The notes under the pieces are model-generated. The model saw only the letters and a program-made list of their open reading frames with translations, was not told the origin of the DNA and searched no databases. Positions 1 to 9,650 of a stretch of 45,591 nucleotides of DNA are shown one piece after another. Every line of letters begins with the position of its first letter. The first letter of the stretch is position 1. The DNA comes from Marinisporobacter sp. Its GTDB lineage: Bacteria; Bacillota; Clostridia; Peptostreptococcales; Thermotaleaceae. The position numbers and the translations under genes are program-made. Location: positions 1-45,591 of the forward strand of contig JAOARV010000019.1 in NCBI GenBank assembly GCA_025210395.1, given 5' to 3'.

Positions 1-42
1 ATAGTTATGTAAAGTTTTTACTGCTATTAGTTTTCTTGCCAT
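1..42 (-). CDS. 5' end of an unidentified leftward gene (cut by window edge)
   Basis: Only the first 14 codons are inside the window, reading MARKLIAVKTLHNY on the minus strand. An AAAGGAG ribosome site sits 7 bases before the ATG, so this is a real gene start. It is divergent from the BTAD regulator at 329, with about 290 bases between them, so it is a natural candidate for a regulated target. The fragment is too short to assign a family. Confidence 0.6.
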   Translation of the reverse strand, partial: MARKLIAVKTLHNY

Positions 43-234
43 TTTAAAATCTCCTTTAATTTTTATTACACTTAGTTTTTGGAAATTTTAAAATATCATG
101 CAAGAGAATAATTTCAAGAATGAAATTGTTTATCTATAGTAGATCATTCAAGTTTTGATCATTTTTTTTCCGTGGTAAGCGCCTTATTTCCATTTTATAG
201 TATATATTTTTCGCATCAATAAAATGCCTATGAT

Positions 235-247
235 CTATTCAGAATAG
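235..247. promoter_or_regulatory. 13-bp perfect dyad upstream of the BTAD regulator promoter
   Basis: CTATTC-A-GAATAG is a perfect 6-1-6 inverted repeat ending nine bases before the -35 box at 257. It lies in the divergent spacer and could be an operator or activator site for either gene. The function is inference; short dyads also arise by chance in AT-rich DNA. Confidence 0.25.
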
Positions 248-256
248 TTTTAAAGT

Positions 257-286
257 TTGCAAATGATGAAATAAATTCGATATAAT
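257..286 (+). promoter_or_regulatory. Sigma-A-type promoter of the BTAD regulator
   Basis: TTGCAA (257-262) and TATAAT (281-286) are separated by 18 bases. Transcription would start near 293, leaving a short leader before the ribosome site at 316-323. Confidence 0.55.
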
Positions 287-328
287 ATAAAGTATGTTAG
301 CTAATAAATGGAAATAAAGGGTGAAAAA

Positions 329-3300
329 ATGGATTCAATATATGTAAAATTATTTGATACACCTACAGTTTATAAAAATGAAGAAAGAATAGTTTTTTCC
401 TTCAAAAAGGCAGAAGCATTATTTTATTATTTATTAGTGCATAAAGAAGCTACTAGAGATACATTAGTCAATCTTTTATGGGGAGAAGTAGAAGAAAAAA
501 CAGCAAAGAAAAATCTACGACAAGCCATGTATAAAATTAGAAAAAGCTTTGATTTAGATATTATCATTTCTCCTAAAAAATCTATTGTTATGATCAATCC
601 AGATATAAAAATCTATATAGATTTATATGATTTTTTAAATAATAAAGAAAAAAGTATGCATGCATATACAGGAGAATTTTTAAAAGGATTTCATGTAAAA
701 GATGCGGAAGGTTTTATTTCTTGGATGATTCAGTATGGAGAGAATTTAAAGGATTTATATATTCAAAAGCTTGATGAAAGCATAAAAAATGCTCTTTTAA
801 AAAATCAAAACCAGAATGTGATTAATTTTTCAAAAAAATGGATAGAAATAGATGGATTAAATGAAAAACCATATGAGATTTTAATAAAGGGTTATGGGCG
901 TACTGGAGACTTTCATAAAGGAATCAATTTATATCATCGCTTATGCACTATTCTAAAGAAGGAACTTCAAATAGAGCCGAATGCTAAAGTGAAGAAGGCT
1001 TTTGATGAGATATTAATCCTACGAAATGCAAAGGAAACAAATAAAAAGAAAGGCTTAAACTTTTTTTATGGAAGAGATCATGAAATAGGAATATTAAAAA
1101 GAAGTTACCAAGAATTTAGAAATAATAAGGAAACGAAATCCTTTTTAATTATGGGAGAAGCTGGTATTGGTAAAACAAAGTTAAAGGATGAATTTTTAGA
1201 AAATATTGATCAAGAAGAGATTTTATTACAAGCCCATTGTTATCAGGCTGAACAGGGGTATCTACTAAAACCTTGGAATGATATTTTTATAAGTTTGGTA
1301 GATATTATTAAGGAAGAAGGAATAGAAATTCCTATTTTGTGGAGAAATTCAATCTGTTATATATTCCCATATTTTTCTGCAGATCATGAAGAAATAAATA
1401 TAAATCCTGTAGAAAAGACAGATTGGTTACAGCATCAAGTTATTGAAGAAGCTATGGTATCTGTACTTAAAAAAATAGCAGCAAAGAGGAAAATAGTATT
1501 AGTTTTTGAAGATATTCAGTGGATGGATCAAATGAGTTTATCTTTGATCAATAGTATATTGCTTCATCAAAGGACGAGTAGAATTTTTGTTATTGTAACA
1601 TGTAGAGATGGTTATTCGGAAAAAGTAAATAAATTTATGATTTCCGCTATTAAACATAATAAGCTTGAAAAAATTAATCTTACGCCTTTTTCAAAATATG
1701 AAGTGGAAGAATTTATTCAAATGAGTTCTCCGCAAATTTCTTGGAATGAAAAGCTATACGAAAGAATTTATAAAGAGACAGAAGGAAATGCTTTTTTTCT
1801 GACAGAGATGTTAAAGGGAATAAAGGAAAAAGGATTTGTAAAAGAAATGAGCCCTAAAACTCAAGATATATTAAAAAGTAGATTTTTAGATATTTCAGAA
1901 GAAGCAAGAAAACTCTTAAATGTTGTTTCGTTGTTTTTTGATAAGGTAAGCTTAAGTATGCTTAAAAATTTAACTTCAAAGAATATACTAGAGATGATGG
2001 ATATTCTTGAAGAACTTCAAGGAAGAGGCATATTAAAGGATGTGAGTAGTAGCGATGAAATAAGCTTTTCCTTTACCCATCAAAAGATGAGAGAGTATAT
2101 TTATATGCAGCAATCTAGTGTAAAAAGAAAAATACTGCATAATGAGATCGGATTAATCCTTGAAAAGCAGCTACATCATGATAAAAGAGATAAATTTCTT
2201 TATTCAAGATTGATCTATCATTTTGAAAATGGGAATAATGCTATTTTAGCTTTAAAATATAGGATGAAAAATTTAGATGTATATTTTAATTTTGGACATG
2301 AATTATTTCCAGTTTTAAAGGATGGAAATATTGAAGAGGAATATTCAAGCTATTTAAGTAAAGAAGAAGCTATGAAACAATTAAAAGACATAGAGAAAAA
2401 ACTATTGAAAGTGCGAGAAAAAGAATTTTCTTCAGAAGAAATAAAAAGACTTCAGATATGGTTTTGGCATATGAGGGGAAGATTTGATATTGGAGAAGGG
2501 GAATATGATAAAGGAATAAAAGATATTGAAAATATGATTGATTTGTCTATCAAAATTAACGATTTACAGTATGCCCTTAAGGGGTATAGGCAAATGATTT
2601 ATTATGGAATTCAAATATACAATGTAAAGTGGATGAAAAAATATATCGAATTAGGTTTAGATTTGGCTAAAAAACATTCTTATCAGAAGGATATAGGAAT
2701 TTTATTAAGGCTAAAGGGACTTCAAAAAATAATGGATGCTTCTTATGAAGAAGCGGAGGAAATATTAAAAAAATCAATTCGTGTTTTTGAGGAAGTTGCT
2801 GAATATGAAGACCTATATACATTAAATATAGCAGCTGGATATAATTATATTGGAGAAATAAGAAGAAGAAATATGAAGTTTATGAGCGCTATTAAATATT
2901 ATGAACGTGCTGTGAAAATATGTGATGAGAAAAAAGTTATCAGAGGTCTTACTATATTTTACACCAATGCGGGACAAGCAGCTTTTGATATGGGAGATGA
3001 CGATTTAGCAAAGGTTTATTTAGAAAAGGCAATTCGTCTATATAATGAGTTAAATACATTATGGGGAAGATCAACTGCAGAGGGGTATATGGCAGTACTT
3101 TTAATCAAAAAAGGAGATTATAAGGATGCGTTACAATATTTCAAGAGATCACAAAGGTATGCGAAGAGGCTGAAAAGCCCCTATGAATTAGGTCTTTTGT
3201 ATCGTGTGAAAGCAGAAATAAAGGTTCGTATGAAAGAAAATAATATTGTTAGAGAGATATTTAAAGATGACGTAAATTTAGATATTCAAGTATATTGTGA

Positions 3301-3379
3301 TAAAGGAGTATCCTATTTAAGGCAATTGAAAGATCCTTATGAGATGGAAATATTAGAAGTGTTAAAAAGAAATGAGTAG
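329..3379 (+). CDS. Large SARP/AfsR-like transcription regulator (winged helix, BTAD, AAA ATPase, TPR)
   Basis: Cytoplasmic transcription regulator of about 1016 residues. The first 90 residues resemble an OmpR-type winged helix, followed by a helical bacterial transcriptional activator domain (about 95-240). An AAA/STAND-type NTPase follows, with Walker A GEAGIGKT near residue 276 and Walker B VFEDIQWMD near 392. The C-terminal third is helical and repetitive and fits TPR repeats. This architecture is known in SARP/AfsR and MalT-like regulators, where ATP hydrolysis and TPR contacts gate DNA binding. An ATG at 308 is also in frame but has no ribosome site; the ATG at 329 has AAAGGGTG six bases upstream and is preferred. 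Its ligand and targets cannot be read from sequence; the divergent gene at 1-42 and the cyclase-family gene downstream are the obvious candidates. Confidence 0.8.
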   Translation: MDSIYVKLFDTPTVYKNEERIVFSFKKAEALFYYLLVHKEATRDTLVNLLWGEVEEKTAKKNLRQAMYKIRKSFDLDIIISPKKSIVMINPDIKIYIDLYDFLNNKEKSMHAYTGEFLKGFHVKDAEGFISWMIQYGENLKDLYIQKLDESIKNALLKNQNQNVINFSKKWIEIDGLNEKPYEILIKGYGRTGDFHKGINLYHRLCTILKKELQIEPNAKVKKAFDEILILRNAKETNKKKGLNFFYGRDHEIGILKRSYQEFRNNKETKSFLIMGEAGIGKTKLKDEFLENIDQEEILLQAHCYQAEQGYLLKPWNDIFISLVDIIKEEGIEIPILWRNSICYIFPYFSADHEEININPVEKTDWLQHQVIEEAMVSVLKKIAAKRKIVLVFEDIQWMDQMSLSLINSILLHQRTSRIFVIVTCRDGYSEKVNKFMISAIKHNKLEKINLTPFSKYEVEEFIQMSSPQISWNEKLYERIYKETEGNAFFLTEMLKGIKEKGFVKEMSPKTQDILKSRFLDISEEARKLLNVVSLFFDKVSLSMLKNLTSKNILEMMDILEELQGRGILKDVSSSDEISFSFTHQKMREYIYMQQSSVKRKILHNEIGLILEKQLHHDKRDKFLYSRLIYHFENGNNAILALKYRMKNLDVYFNFGHELFPVLKDGNIEEEYSSYLSKEEAMKQLKDIEKKLLKVREKEFSSEEIKRLQIWFWHMRGRFDIGEGEYDKGIKDIENMIDLSIKINDLQYALKGYRQMIYYGIQIYNVKWMKKYIELGLDLAKKHSYQKDIGILLRLKGLQKIMDASYEEAEEILKKSIRVFEEVAEYEDLYTLNIAAGYNYIGEIRRRNMKFMSAIKYYERAVKICDEKKVIRGLTIFYTNAGQAAFDMGDDDLAKVYLEKAIRLYNELNTLWGRSTAEGYMAVLLIKKGDYKDALQYFKRSQRYAKRLKSPYELGLLYRVKAEIKVRMKENNIVREIFKDDVNLDIQVYCDKGVSYLRQLKDPYEMEILEVLKRNE

Positions 3380-3405
3380 ATTCCTAATATTAACCAATTG
3401 ACAAA

Positions 3406-3519
3406 ATGAAAGAGAAGATGATTAAAACCTACAAAGTAGGAAGTAGTGGACCGAAAGAGGCAGAAGAAATGATGAGAAAAGATCATAGAACAGGGTGGAA
3501 GGAGGGAGTAAAAATATGA
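3406..3519 (+). CDS. Possible 37-residue ORF overlapping the cyclase gene start
   Basis: An ATG-to-TGA frame encodes a hydrophilic 37-residue peptide whose TGA overlaps the next gene's ATG as ATGA. The ribosome site of the next gene (GGAGGG, 3501-3506) lies inside it, so translation of the two could be coupled. An exact TTGACA (3398-3403) lies just upstream with a weak ATTAAA 17 bases later. No good ribosome site precedes the ATG at 3406; an internal ATG at 3418 is an alternative. No family is recognised. It could be a small gene, a leader peptide, or a chance open frame. Confidence 0.35.
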   Translation: MKEKMIKTYKVGSSGPKEAEEMMRKDHRTGWKEGVKI

Positions 3520-4139
3520 AAATAATTGATATTTCCATGAGTATTCATGAAAAGATGATGGTTTACAAAAAAAAGGAGCAGAAAAAGCCTCATTTTAAAG
3601 TGATTAATGATTATATGATTGGAAATACATATGAGACAGATATGAGAATAAATTTACATACGGGTACTCATATAGATGCTCCTCTTCATATGATAAAAGA
3701 TGGAGATACAATAGATCAAATAGATTTAAAAGAATTGATTACAAAATGTAGAGTATTAGACTTCACAGAAGTAGGGGAATGTATCAAAAAAACAGATTTG
3801 GAGAAAAAAGACATTAAGGCAGGAGAATTTTTATTACTTAAGACAAAAAATTCATATGTGGATACATTTGAGTTGGATTTTGTATATTTAGAAAAAAGTG
3901 GTGCAGATTATTTACAAAAGATGAATATAAAAGGGGTAGGAATTGATGCTTTAGGCGTTGAAAGAAGTCAAAAAAATCATCCAACTCATAAAATATTATT
4001 AGGATCCAAGATGATCATTATAGAAGGACTTAGACTAAAGGGTGTAAAAGAAGGTACTTATATGATTTATGCATTACCTTTAAAGCTTAAAGGGGTAGAA
4101 GCTGCACCTGCAAGGGTAATACTAATAGAAGAAGACTAA
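3516..4139 (+). CDS. Cyclase family protein (kynurenine formamidase-like metal hydrolase)
   Basis: A 207-residue protein of the cyclase superfamily, which includes KynB arylformamidase, isatin hydrolase and polyketide-cyclase-like hydrolases. The family's metal-binding signature HxGTHxDxPxH is present as HTGTHIDAPLH near residue 48, and a later IGIDALGVE-type segment matches the conserved second half. These enzymes use Mn or Zn to hydrolyse amides or lactones. A GTG at 3495 is also in frame, but the ATG at 3516 has AAGGAGGG nine bases upstream and is chosen. No other tryptophan-catabolism gene is nearby, so kynurenine formamidase is not supported specifically; the substrate is unknown. Confidence 0.8.
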   Translation: MKIIDISMSIHEKMMVYKKKEQKKPHFKVINDYMIGNTYETDMRINLHTGTHIDAPLHMIKDGDTIDQIDLKELITKCRVLDFTEVGECIKKTDLEKKDIKAGEFLLLKTKNSYVDTFELDFVYLEKSGADYLQKMNIKGVGIDALGVERSQKNHPTHKILLGSKMIIIEGLRLKGVKEGTYMIYALPLKLKGVEAAPARVILIEED

Positions 4140-4203
4140 ACGATTATTATTTTAATTATTGTGAGTTTATTAGCTTTTGTATTACTGTAAAAATATATTA
4201 AAA

Positions 4204-4235
4204 TACCTCCTAAAGAATCTAATTCTCAGGAGGTA
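4204..4235. terminator. Bidirectional hairpin terminator
   Basis: TACCTCCT pairs with AGGAGGTA, and an inner AGAAT/ATTCT extends the stem. It lies between two convergent genes, with T-rich DNA on both sides, and can serve both strands. Confidence 0.65.
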
Positions 4236-4241
4236 CTTTAA

Positions 4242-4460
4242 TTAATGCATCCAATCAATATGAGTATGATCATTTTTTATTTCATTTAATATGATTTCTA
4301 TTTCCTTTTTTTGATTGTGATTATGAACTTTTTCTAAAGTTATTTCAAGTTCTTTTTTGAGTTCTTTTCTAAAATCATATAATTTTCCTTGCTTGTTTGC
4401 AGTTAATACTTCTTTAAATTTTTTTTGTATAATACAATCTACTATTTTTTGATTTTTCAT
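4242..4460 (-). CDS. Hypothetical protein, 72 residues
   Basis: A small lysine- and glutamate-rich, probably all-helical soluble protein, ending HTHIDWMH. A strong AGGAGG lies eight bases before the ATG and the gene ends at the shared terminator, so expression is likely. No signal peptide, membrane segment or cysteine pair is seen. The family is not recognised. Small sporulation or stress proteins of Clostridia look like this, but nothing in the sequence proves it. Confidence 0.65.
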   Translation of the reverse strand: MKNQKIVDCIIQKKFKEVLTANKQGKLYDFRKELKKELEITLEKVHNHNQKKEIEIILNEIKNDHTHIDWMH

Positions 4461-4641
4461 AAAAATATCCTCCTATAAAATATGATCATAAAAGAGTATT
4501 CCATATAAGATATAGAATTCCTTTTGGTAGTTAATGGGATAATTATTTTAAAAAATACAGATATAGAATGATTTATTAAAATGTATCTTTAAAAAAGACT
4601 TTCATGTAAAATAGAAGTATCAAGGATGAAATAGTTCTTTC

Positions 4642-4687
4642 AAGGCGTTTGAAGAATTCATCATAAATAAATGTTTTGTTTGAAAAA
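4642..4687. repeat. Direct repeat copy A, upstream of dinB
   Basis: A 46-base segment matching 5818-5863 at 38 of 46 positions in the same orientation. The two copies bracket dinB. Copy A ends about 50 bases before the dinB start codon. No known regulator box is recognised in it. Confidence 0.6.
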
Positions 4688-4738
4688 TCTATTCTAGTTA
4701 TATGAATAATGATGAATAAGATGGGGGTGACTATAGTT

Positions 4739-5779
4739 GTGAGGAATATTATACATGTAGATTTAGATGCTTTTTTTGCTTCGGTAGAACAAGGTGATGA
4801 TCCTAATCTTAAAGGAAAACCAATCATTGTAGGAGGACAAAGTAATAGAGGGGTTGTTTGTACTTGCTCTTATGAAGCTAGAAAATATGGAGTAAGGTCT
4901 GCTATGCCTGGATTTATGGCAAAAAAGAAATGTCCTCATGGTATATTTGTTCCTGTAAGGATGGAGAGGTATAAGGAAGTATCTAGAGAAGTTTTTAAGG
5001 TGTTTTATGAGATAACAAACCTAGTAGAACCCTTATCTATAGATGAAGCATACTTAGATGTTACAGGTTTAAATAAAAAGCCTATTGAAATAGCCAACTA
5101 TATAAAGAAAAAAGTCATGAAACAGACAGGATTAACTTTGTCAGTGGGAATTTCTTACAATAAATTTTTAGCAAAATTAGCTTCTGATTGGAATAAACCA
5201 ATAGGATTGAAAGTTATTACAAAGGATATGGTACCAGATATTTTAAAGCCTTTATCTATTCGGCAGGTATATGGGATAGGAAAAAAATCTGCTAAAAGAT
5301 TAAATAATATAGGCGTATTTACCATAGAAGATCTAATGAAACTTCCTAAGGATTATTTGATGGATTATTTTGGGAAATATGGATTAGAAATATATCATCG
5401 AATTAGAGGGGTCGATCATAGAGCAGTAGAACCAAGAAGAGAAAGAAAATCTATAGGAAAAGAAATAACTCTTAAGGAAGATACTCAAGATACAGATTAT
5501 TTAAGAGGATATCTTTATAAATTTTCAGAGGAAATTGAAGCTATAATGGAGAAAAAGAAGGTAGTGGCAAAAACTATTACGGTGAAGATGAAAACTTTAG
5601 ATTTTGAGAGTCATACAAAAAGTAGAACGATCCATGAGTATATCCATTTAAGGGAGGAAATTTATCATATTGCGTCTGATATTTTAGATGAAGTAAATAT
5701 GAATAAACCCATAAGACTTATTGGGCTTACTGTATCCAATTTTTCAGATCGGAAAATAGAGCAGTTATCATTTTTATAG
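4739..5779 (+). CDS. dinB: DNA polymerase IV (Y-family translesion polymerase)
   Basis: Y-family polymerase of 346 residues that copies past damaged bases without proofreading. The start IIHVDLDAFFASVEQ carries the first catalytic aspartate (D8), and SIDEAYLDVT carries D102 and E103. The palm is followed by a helix-hairpin-helix thumb (VYGIGKKSAKRL) and a little-finger domain. Length is normal for bacterial DinB. The open frame extends back to 4709, but the GTG at 4739 has GGGGGTGA eight bases upstream and gives the usual short N-terminus. No beta-clamp motif was verified. No clear LexA box is seen; instead the gene is bracketed by an imperfect 46-bp direct repeat. Confidence 0.93.
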   Translation: MRNIIHVDLDAFFASVEQGDDPNLKGKPIIVGGQSNRGVVCTCSYEARKYGVRSAMPGFMAKKKCPHGIFVPVRMERYKEVSREVFKVFYEITNLVEPLSIDEAYLDVTGLNKKPIEIANYIKKKVMKQTGLTLSVGISYNKFLAKLASDWNKPIGLKVITKDMVPDILKPLSIRQVYGIGKKSAKRLNNIGVFTIEDLMKLPKDYLMDYFGKYGLEIYHRIRGVDHRAVEPRRERKSIGKEITLKEDTQDTDYLRGYLYKFSEEIEAIMEKKKVVAKTITVKMKTLDFESHTKSRTIHEYIHLREEIYHIASDILDEVNMNKPIRLIGLTVSNFSDRKIEQLSFL

Positions 5780-5817
5780 TAAAATTGATGCTTTACTTAT
5801 GAGAAAAGGACAGGTTT

Positions 5818-5863
5818 AAGGTGTTCAAAGAATGCATCACAAATGAATGTTTTCTTTGAGAAA
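5818..5863. repeat. Direct repeat copy B, downstream of dinB
   Basis: Matches 4642-4687 at 38 of 46 positions. This copy also contains the inverted arms TCAAAGAA and TTCTTTGA, which are not kept in copy A. Confidence 0.6.
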
Positions 5864-6107
5864 GGGATACTTCTTAGGAATTTTTTTAGATGTTTAAGTA
5901 GAGAAAATAGCTTTATGGATCTTGAAAATGTGTTTATTTTTAGAAAATATTTGTTTAGAACAAGAAAAATTAAGAAAATAAAAGAAATACATAGATTTCA
6001 TGGGAAAATAGAATAAAATTTTAAATAATTGAATAAAATAGGAAATATCATGATAAAATGTGGTAAAATAGAAGTTGATTAATGGTTATAGATATAATAC
6101 ATTATAA
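5864..6107. other. AT-rich spacer between dinB and groES
   Basis: No open frame with a ribosome site is seen on either strand. The groES promoter must lie at the right end: two TATAAT boxes occur (6093-6098 and 6103-6108), the second abutting CIRCE, and a TTGATT at 6075. The spacing is not ideal for either pair, so the exact promoter is uncertain. Confidence 0.4.
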
Positions 6108-6134
6108 TTAGCACTCGACCTTAGTGAGTGCTAA
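6108..6134 (+). promoter_or_regulatory. CIRCE element (HrcA operator) of groESL
   Basis: TTAGCACTC, nine bases, then GAGTGCTAA: an exact match to the CIRCE consensus. HrcA repressor binds this dyad and is released when GroEL is occupied by misfolded protein, so groESL is induced by heat or folding stress. hrcA itself is not in the window. Confidence 0.96.
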
Positions 6135-6181
6135 CAATAAGGTAAAAATTATAATTTTAATATAGTCAAGGAGGGTTACTT

Positions 6182-6466
6182 ATGAATATTAAACCATTAG
6201 GTGACAGAGTAGTAATTAAGAAGCTTGAAGCAGAAGAAAAGACAAAAAGTGGGATTGTTCTTCCAACACAAGCAAAGGAACAACCACAAATGGCTGAAAT
6301 CGTAGCCGTAGGACCAGGTGGAATGGTAGAGGGAAAAGAAGTACAAATGGAAGTAAAAGTAGGAGACAAAGTAATTTTCTCTAAATATGCAGGGACAGAA
6401 GTAAAATATGAAGGTGTTGAGTACACTATTTTAAGACAAAATGAACTTTTAGCAATTGTTGAGTAA
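6182..6466 (+). CDS. groS: Co-chaperonin GroES
   Basis: A 94-residue co-chaperonin that caps the GroEL ring. The family start [17 protein letters not shown], the mobile-loop region KTKSGIVLP and the roof segment are all present, and the length is standard. AAGGAGGG lies seven bases before the ATG. CIRCE and its promoter are upstream and groEL follows after 34 bases, so the two genes form the usual HrcA-controlled operon. Confidence 0.98.
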   Translation: MNIKPLGDRVVIKKLEAEEKTKSGIVLPTQAKEQPQMAEIVAVGPGGMVEGKEVQMEVKVGDKVIFSKYAGTEVKYEGVEYTILRQNELLAIVE

Positions 6467-6488
6467 TAAAAATCGATTACATAATTAG

Positions 6489-8132
<1,644 letters not shown>

Positions 8133-8141
8133 TAAAAAGTC

Positions 8142-8177
8142 AAAGAGAGAGAATAGCATAAAAGCTATCCTCTCTTT
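8142..8177. terminator. Terminator of groESL
   Basis: AAAGAGAG pairs with CTCTCTTT and an inner ATAGC with GCTAT, followed by a T run on the plus strand. The convergent coat gene ends five bases further on, so the hairpin may also serve it. Confidence 0.85.
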
Positions 8178-8181
8178 TTTC

Positions 8182-8460
8182 TTATCTTAATTCATGTTGC
8201 ATTTGATTGAATTTACCCTTTGCACTTTGTACATCTTGGCTAGCTGCTTTTTTTACTGTATACCAGCCTCTTTGATTCATTGCTTGAAAAACTGATTCTT
8301 GATTGCATAATACATTATGCTCACAGTCCATAAGGAGATTTCTTAAATTTGTACAAGAGCTCTCAGTAATCCCTGTTGTATAAGCAGAAGCAACTTGTTT
8401 TTCAGACATTAATAAATCATTCATCAATTCTTTTTCAGTAAAACTTGCTTGATGTGCCAT
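8182..8460 (-). CDS. CotF-like spore coat protein
   Basis: A 92-residue helical protein of the CotF/spore-coat family, which has a ferritin-like two-helix arrangement. Typical segments are FTEKELMNDLLMSEKQVA near the start, then LRNLLMDCEHN and VFQAMNQRGWY. Such proteins are made late in sporulation and deposited in the spore coat. AAAGGAGG precedes the ATG by eight bases. It lies 27 bases downstream of another small helical protein on the same strand, so the two are probably cotranscribed. This is direct evidence that the organism makes spores. Confidence 0.85.
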   Translation of the reverse strand: MAHQASFTEKELMNDLLMSEKQVASAYTTGITESSCTNLRNLLMDCEHNVLCNQESVFQAMNQRGWYTVKKAASQDVQSAKGKFNQMQHELR

Positions 8461-8487
8461 GAAAGCATCCTCCTTTTTTATTTTAAA

Positions 8488-8706
8488 TTATTGATGAGAA
8501 TTTAGATAATTTAAAAGATCAGTATAGTTTTGATGATGTTTTTGAGCACCTTGCTGACAAACATTTTTAAGCTGTGTATCTGTACAATATTCAGCATATT
8601 GGCTGAATTTTTTATTAAGCATACATTCATAGTTTAATTGATCTTCTAATACTTTTAAGTTAGATGCATCTAATTGAGGCTTAGCAGTTTGATTATTCAT
8701 TGCCAT
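8488..8706 (-). CDS. Small CotF/ferritin-like spore protein
   Basis: A 72-residue helical protein with LEDQLNYECMLNKKFSQYAEYC and a C-terminal QKHHQNYTDLLNYL. The spacing of glutamate, tyrosine and histidine resembles one half of a CotF or ferritin-like bundle, and its partner at 8182 is a clear CotF relative. AGGAGG lies ten bases before the ATG. It is the first gene of a two-gene unit. The role is inferred from context and resemblance; the protein is too short for a full ferritin fold alone and may act as a dimer or with its neighbour. Confidence 0.7.
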   Translation of the reverse strand: MAMNNQTAKPQLDASNLKVLEDQLNYECMLNKKFSQYAEYCTDTQLKNVCQQGAQKHHQNYTDLLNYLNSHQ

Positions 8707-8776
8707 AATTCATGTTCCTCCTTTTAAAAGTTTTTTTATAGGCTACGAAATTATTATTTGAATTTAATATAAAAGA

Positions 8777-8805
8777 TATAGCATGTAAAAAATATGTGCA
8801 TATAC
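8777..8805 (-). promoter_or_regulatory. Possible sporulation-sigma promoter for the coat pair
   Basis: On the minus strand GTATA and CATGCTATA are 15 bases apart, about 70 bases before the first coat gene. The pair resembles the forespore or mother-cell sigma consensus (G[CT]ATA and CATnnTA). AT-rich DNA makes such matches common, so this is a weak call. Confidence 0.3.
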
Positions 8806-8929
8806 AAAAAGATGAACACATGTTAAAAATAGGTGTATTTGATCCTAAAATAAAAAATATTTATCATAAATTCACACAATACAGGAAAAACTAAAAATAA
8901 TTGTAATCATATTTTAGGAGGATGGTTAG

Positions 8930-9106
8930 ATGAATGGATTTATGAATAAAGTTTTTAAAGGGTTTCGTGGAAAAAAATCACAAAATACGGCAGTAAGTAG
9001 TAAAATCTTAAAGGAGATGCCAGAAAATGTTCTTTATGGAGAAGATTCAGGCGCTATTCCAATGGAGGATTTAGAAAATCAATTAGAAAATGATAAAAAG
9101 CAGTGA
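8930..9106 (+). CDS. Small protein of 58 residues, unknown
   Basis: A short basic N-terminus (MNGFMNKVFKGFRGKK) is followed by an acidic C-terminal half. TTAGGAGG lies ten bases before the ATG and a perfect 12-bp terminator begins at the stop codon, so this is a complete monocistronic gene. No membrane segment is seen. The N-terminal part could form a short amphipathic helix. No family is recognised; its position beside spore-coat genes is the only hint of role. Confidence 0.65.
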   Translation: MNGFMNKVFKGFRGKKSQNTAVSSKILKEMPENVLYGEDSGAIPMEDLENQLENDKKQ

Positions 9107-9136
9107 AGTGTTTTTATAATCACTTCACTGCTTTTT
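9099..9136 (+). terminator. Strong hairpin terminator overlapping the 58-residue gene stop
   Basis: A perfect 12-bp stem (9099-9110 with 9121-9132), loop of ten, then TTTT. It also contains the stop codon of the gene at 8930. Confidence 0.9.
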
Positions 9137-9193
9137 ATATAATTTTGTTGAATAAGTGAGAAAAATTAGATAAAATAGGAAATAACAAGTTTA

Positions 9194-9349
9194 TTATTTT
9201 TTTGTATGTATTTGATCCATTTTTTCAACTAATTTTTCCATAGATTCTGCCATTTGTTTGTTAGACATGGCTAATGTATGGAAAAGATAAAATACATAAA
9301 TCATAAATGCTATATTTATTAAAACAAAAATACTACTTATTCCAGACAT
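9194..9349 (-). CDS. Small single-pass membrane protein, 51 residues
   Basis: Reads MSGISSIFVLINIAFMIYVF and on, one hydrophobic segment of about 22 residues, then an amphipathic tail rich in lysine, glutamate and methionine ending HTKK. The predicted topology is one membrane helix with a cytoplasmic tail. AAAGGAG lies 11 bases before the ATG; a TTG two codons upstream would sit at closer spacing and is an alternative. No family is recognised. It lies between a small unknown gene and guaB with opposite orientation to both. Confidence 0.6.
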   Translation of the reverse strand: MSGISSIFVLINIAFMIYVFYLFHTLAMSNKQMAESMEKLVEKMDQIHTKK

Positions 9350-9492
9350 GATCAAGTCAACTCCTTTAAAATATATTCAAATATATTGAAACATATACAT
9401 TATATAACAATTATTAAAAGGATGACAACAATTTTTAATAAGATGGGTGATCGTTGGAATATTCCGAATATGTTAATTTTCCTTAATCTTTA

Positions 9493-9521
9493 TTGACAGG
9501 TTAGTGAATATTTGATACCTT
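9493..9521 (+). promoter_or_regulatory. Promoter of the guaB riboswitch transcript
   Basis: TTGACA (9493-9498) and TACCTT (9516-9521) at 17 bases, with a TG extended -10 just before. Transcription would begin near 9528, just ahead of the aptamer. Confidence 0.55.
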
Positions 9522-9544
9522 ATATAGAAATATAAATATTGGTA

Positions 9545-9617
9545 CCTCTCATATATATCCGAGAATAAGGCTTGGGTGTTTCTACAAGATCACCGTAAAT
9601 GATCTAACTATGAGTGG
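9545..9617 (+). ncRNA. Guanine-type purine riboswitch aptamer
   Basis: The three-way-junction aptamer is complete. P1 pairs CTCATA with TATGAG, P2 pairs CCGAG with CTTGG, J2/3 reads GTTTCTAC, and P3 is a perfect AGATCA/TGATCT stem with the conserved CCGTAAA loop. The base pairing the ligand lies in AACTAT and is C, which in this family specifies guanine or hypoxanthine rather than adenine. It controls guaB and guaA. Confidence 0.93.
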
Positions 9618-9650
9618 AATTATTATAAACCGAAAAATGGTTTTGTAGAC

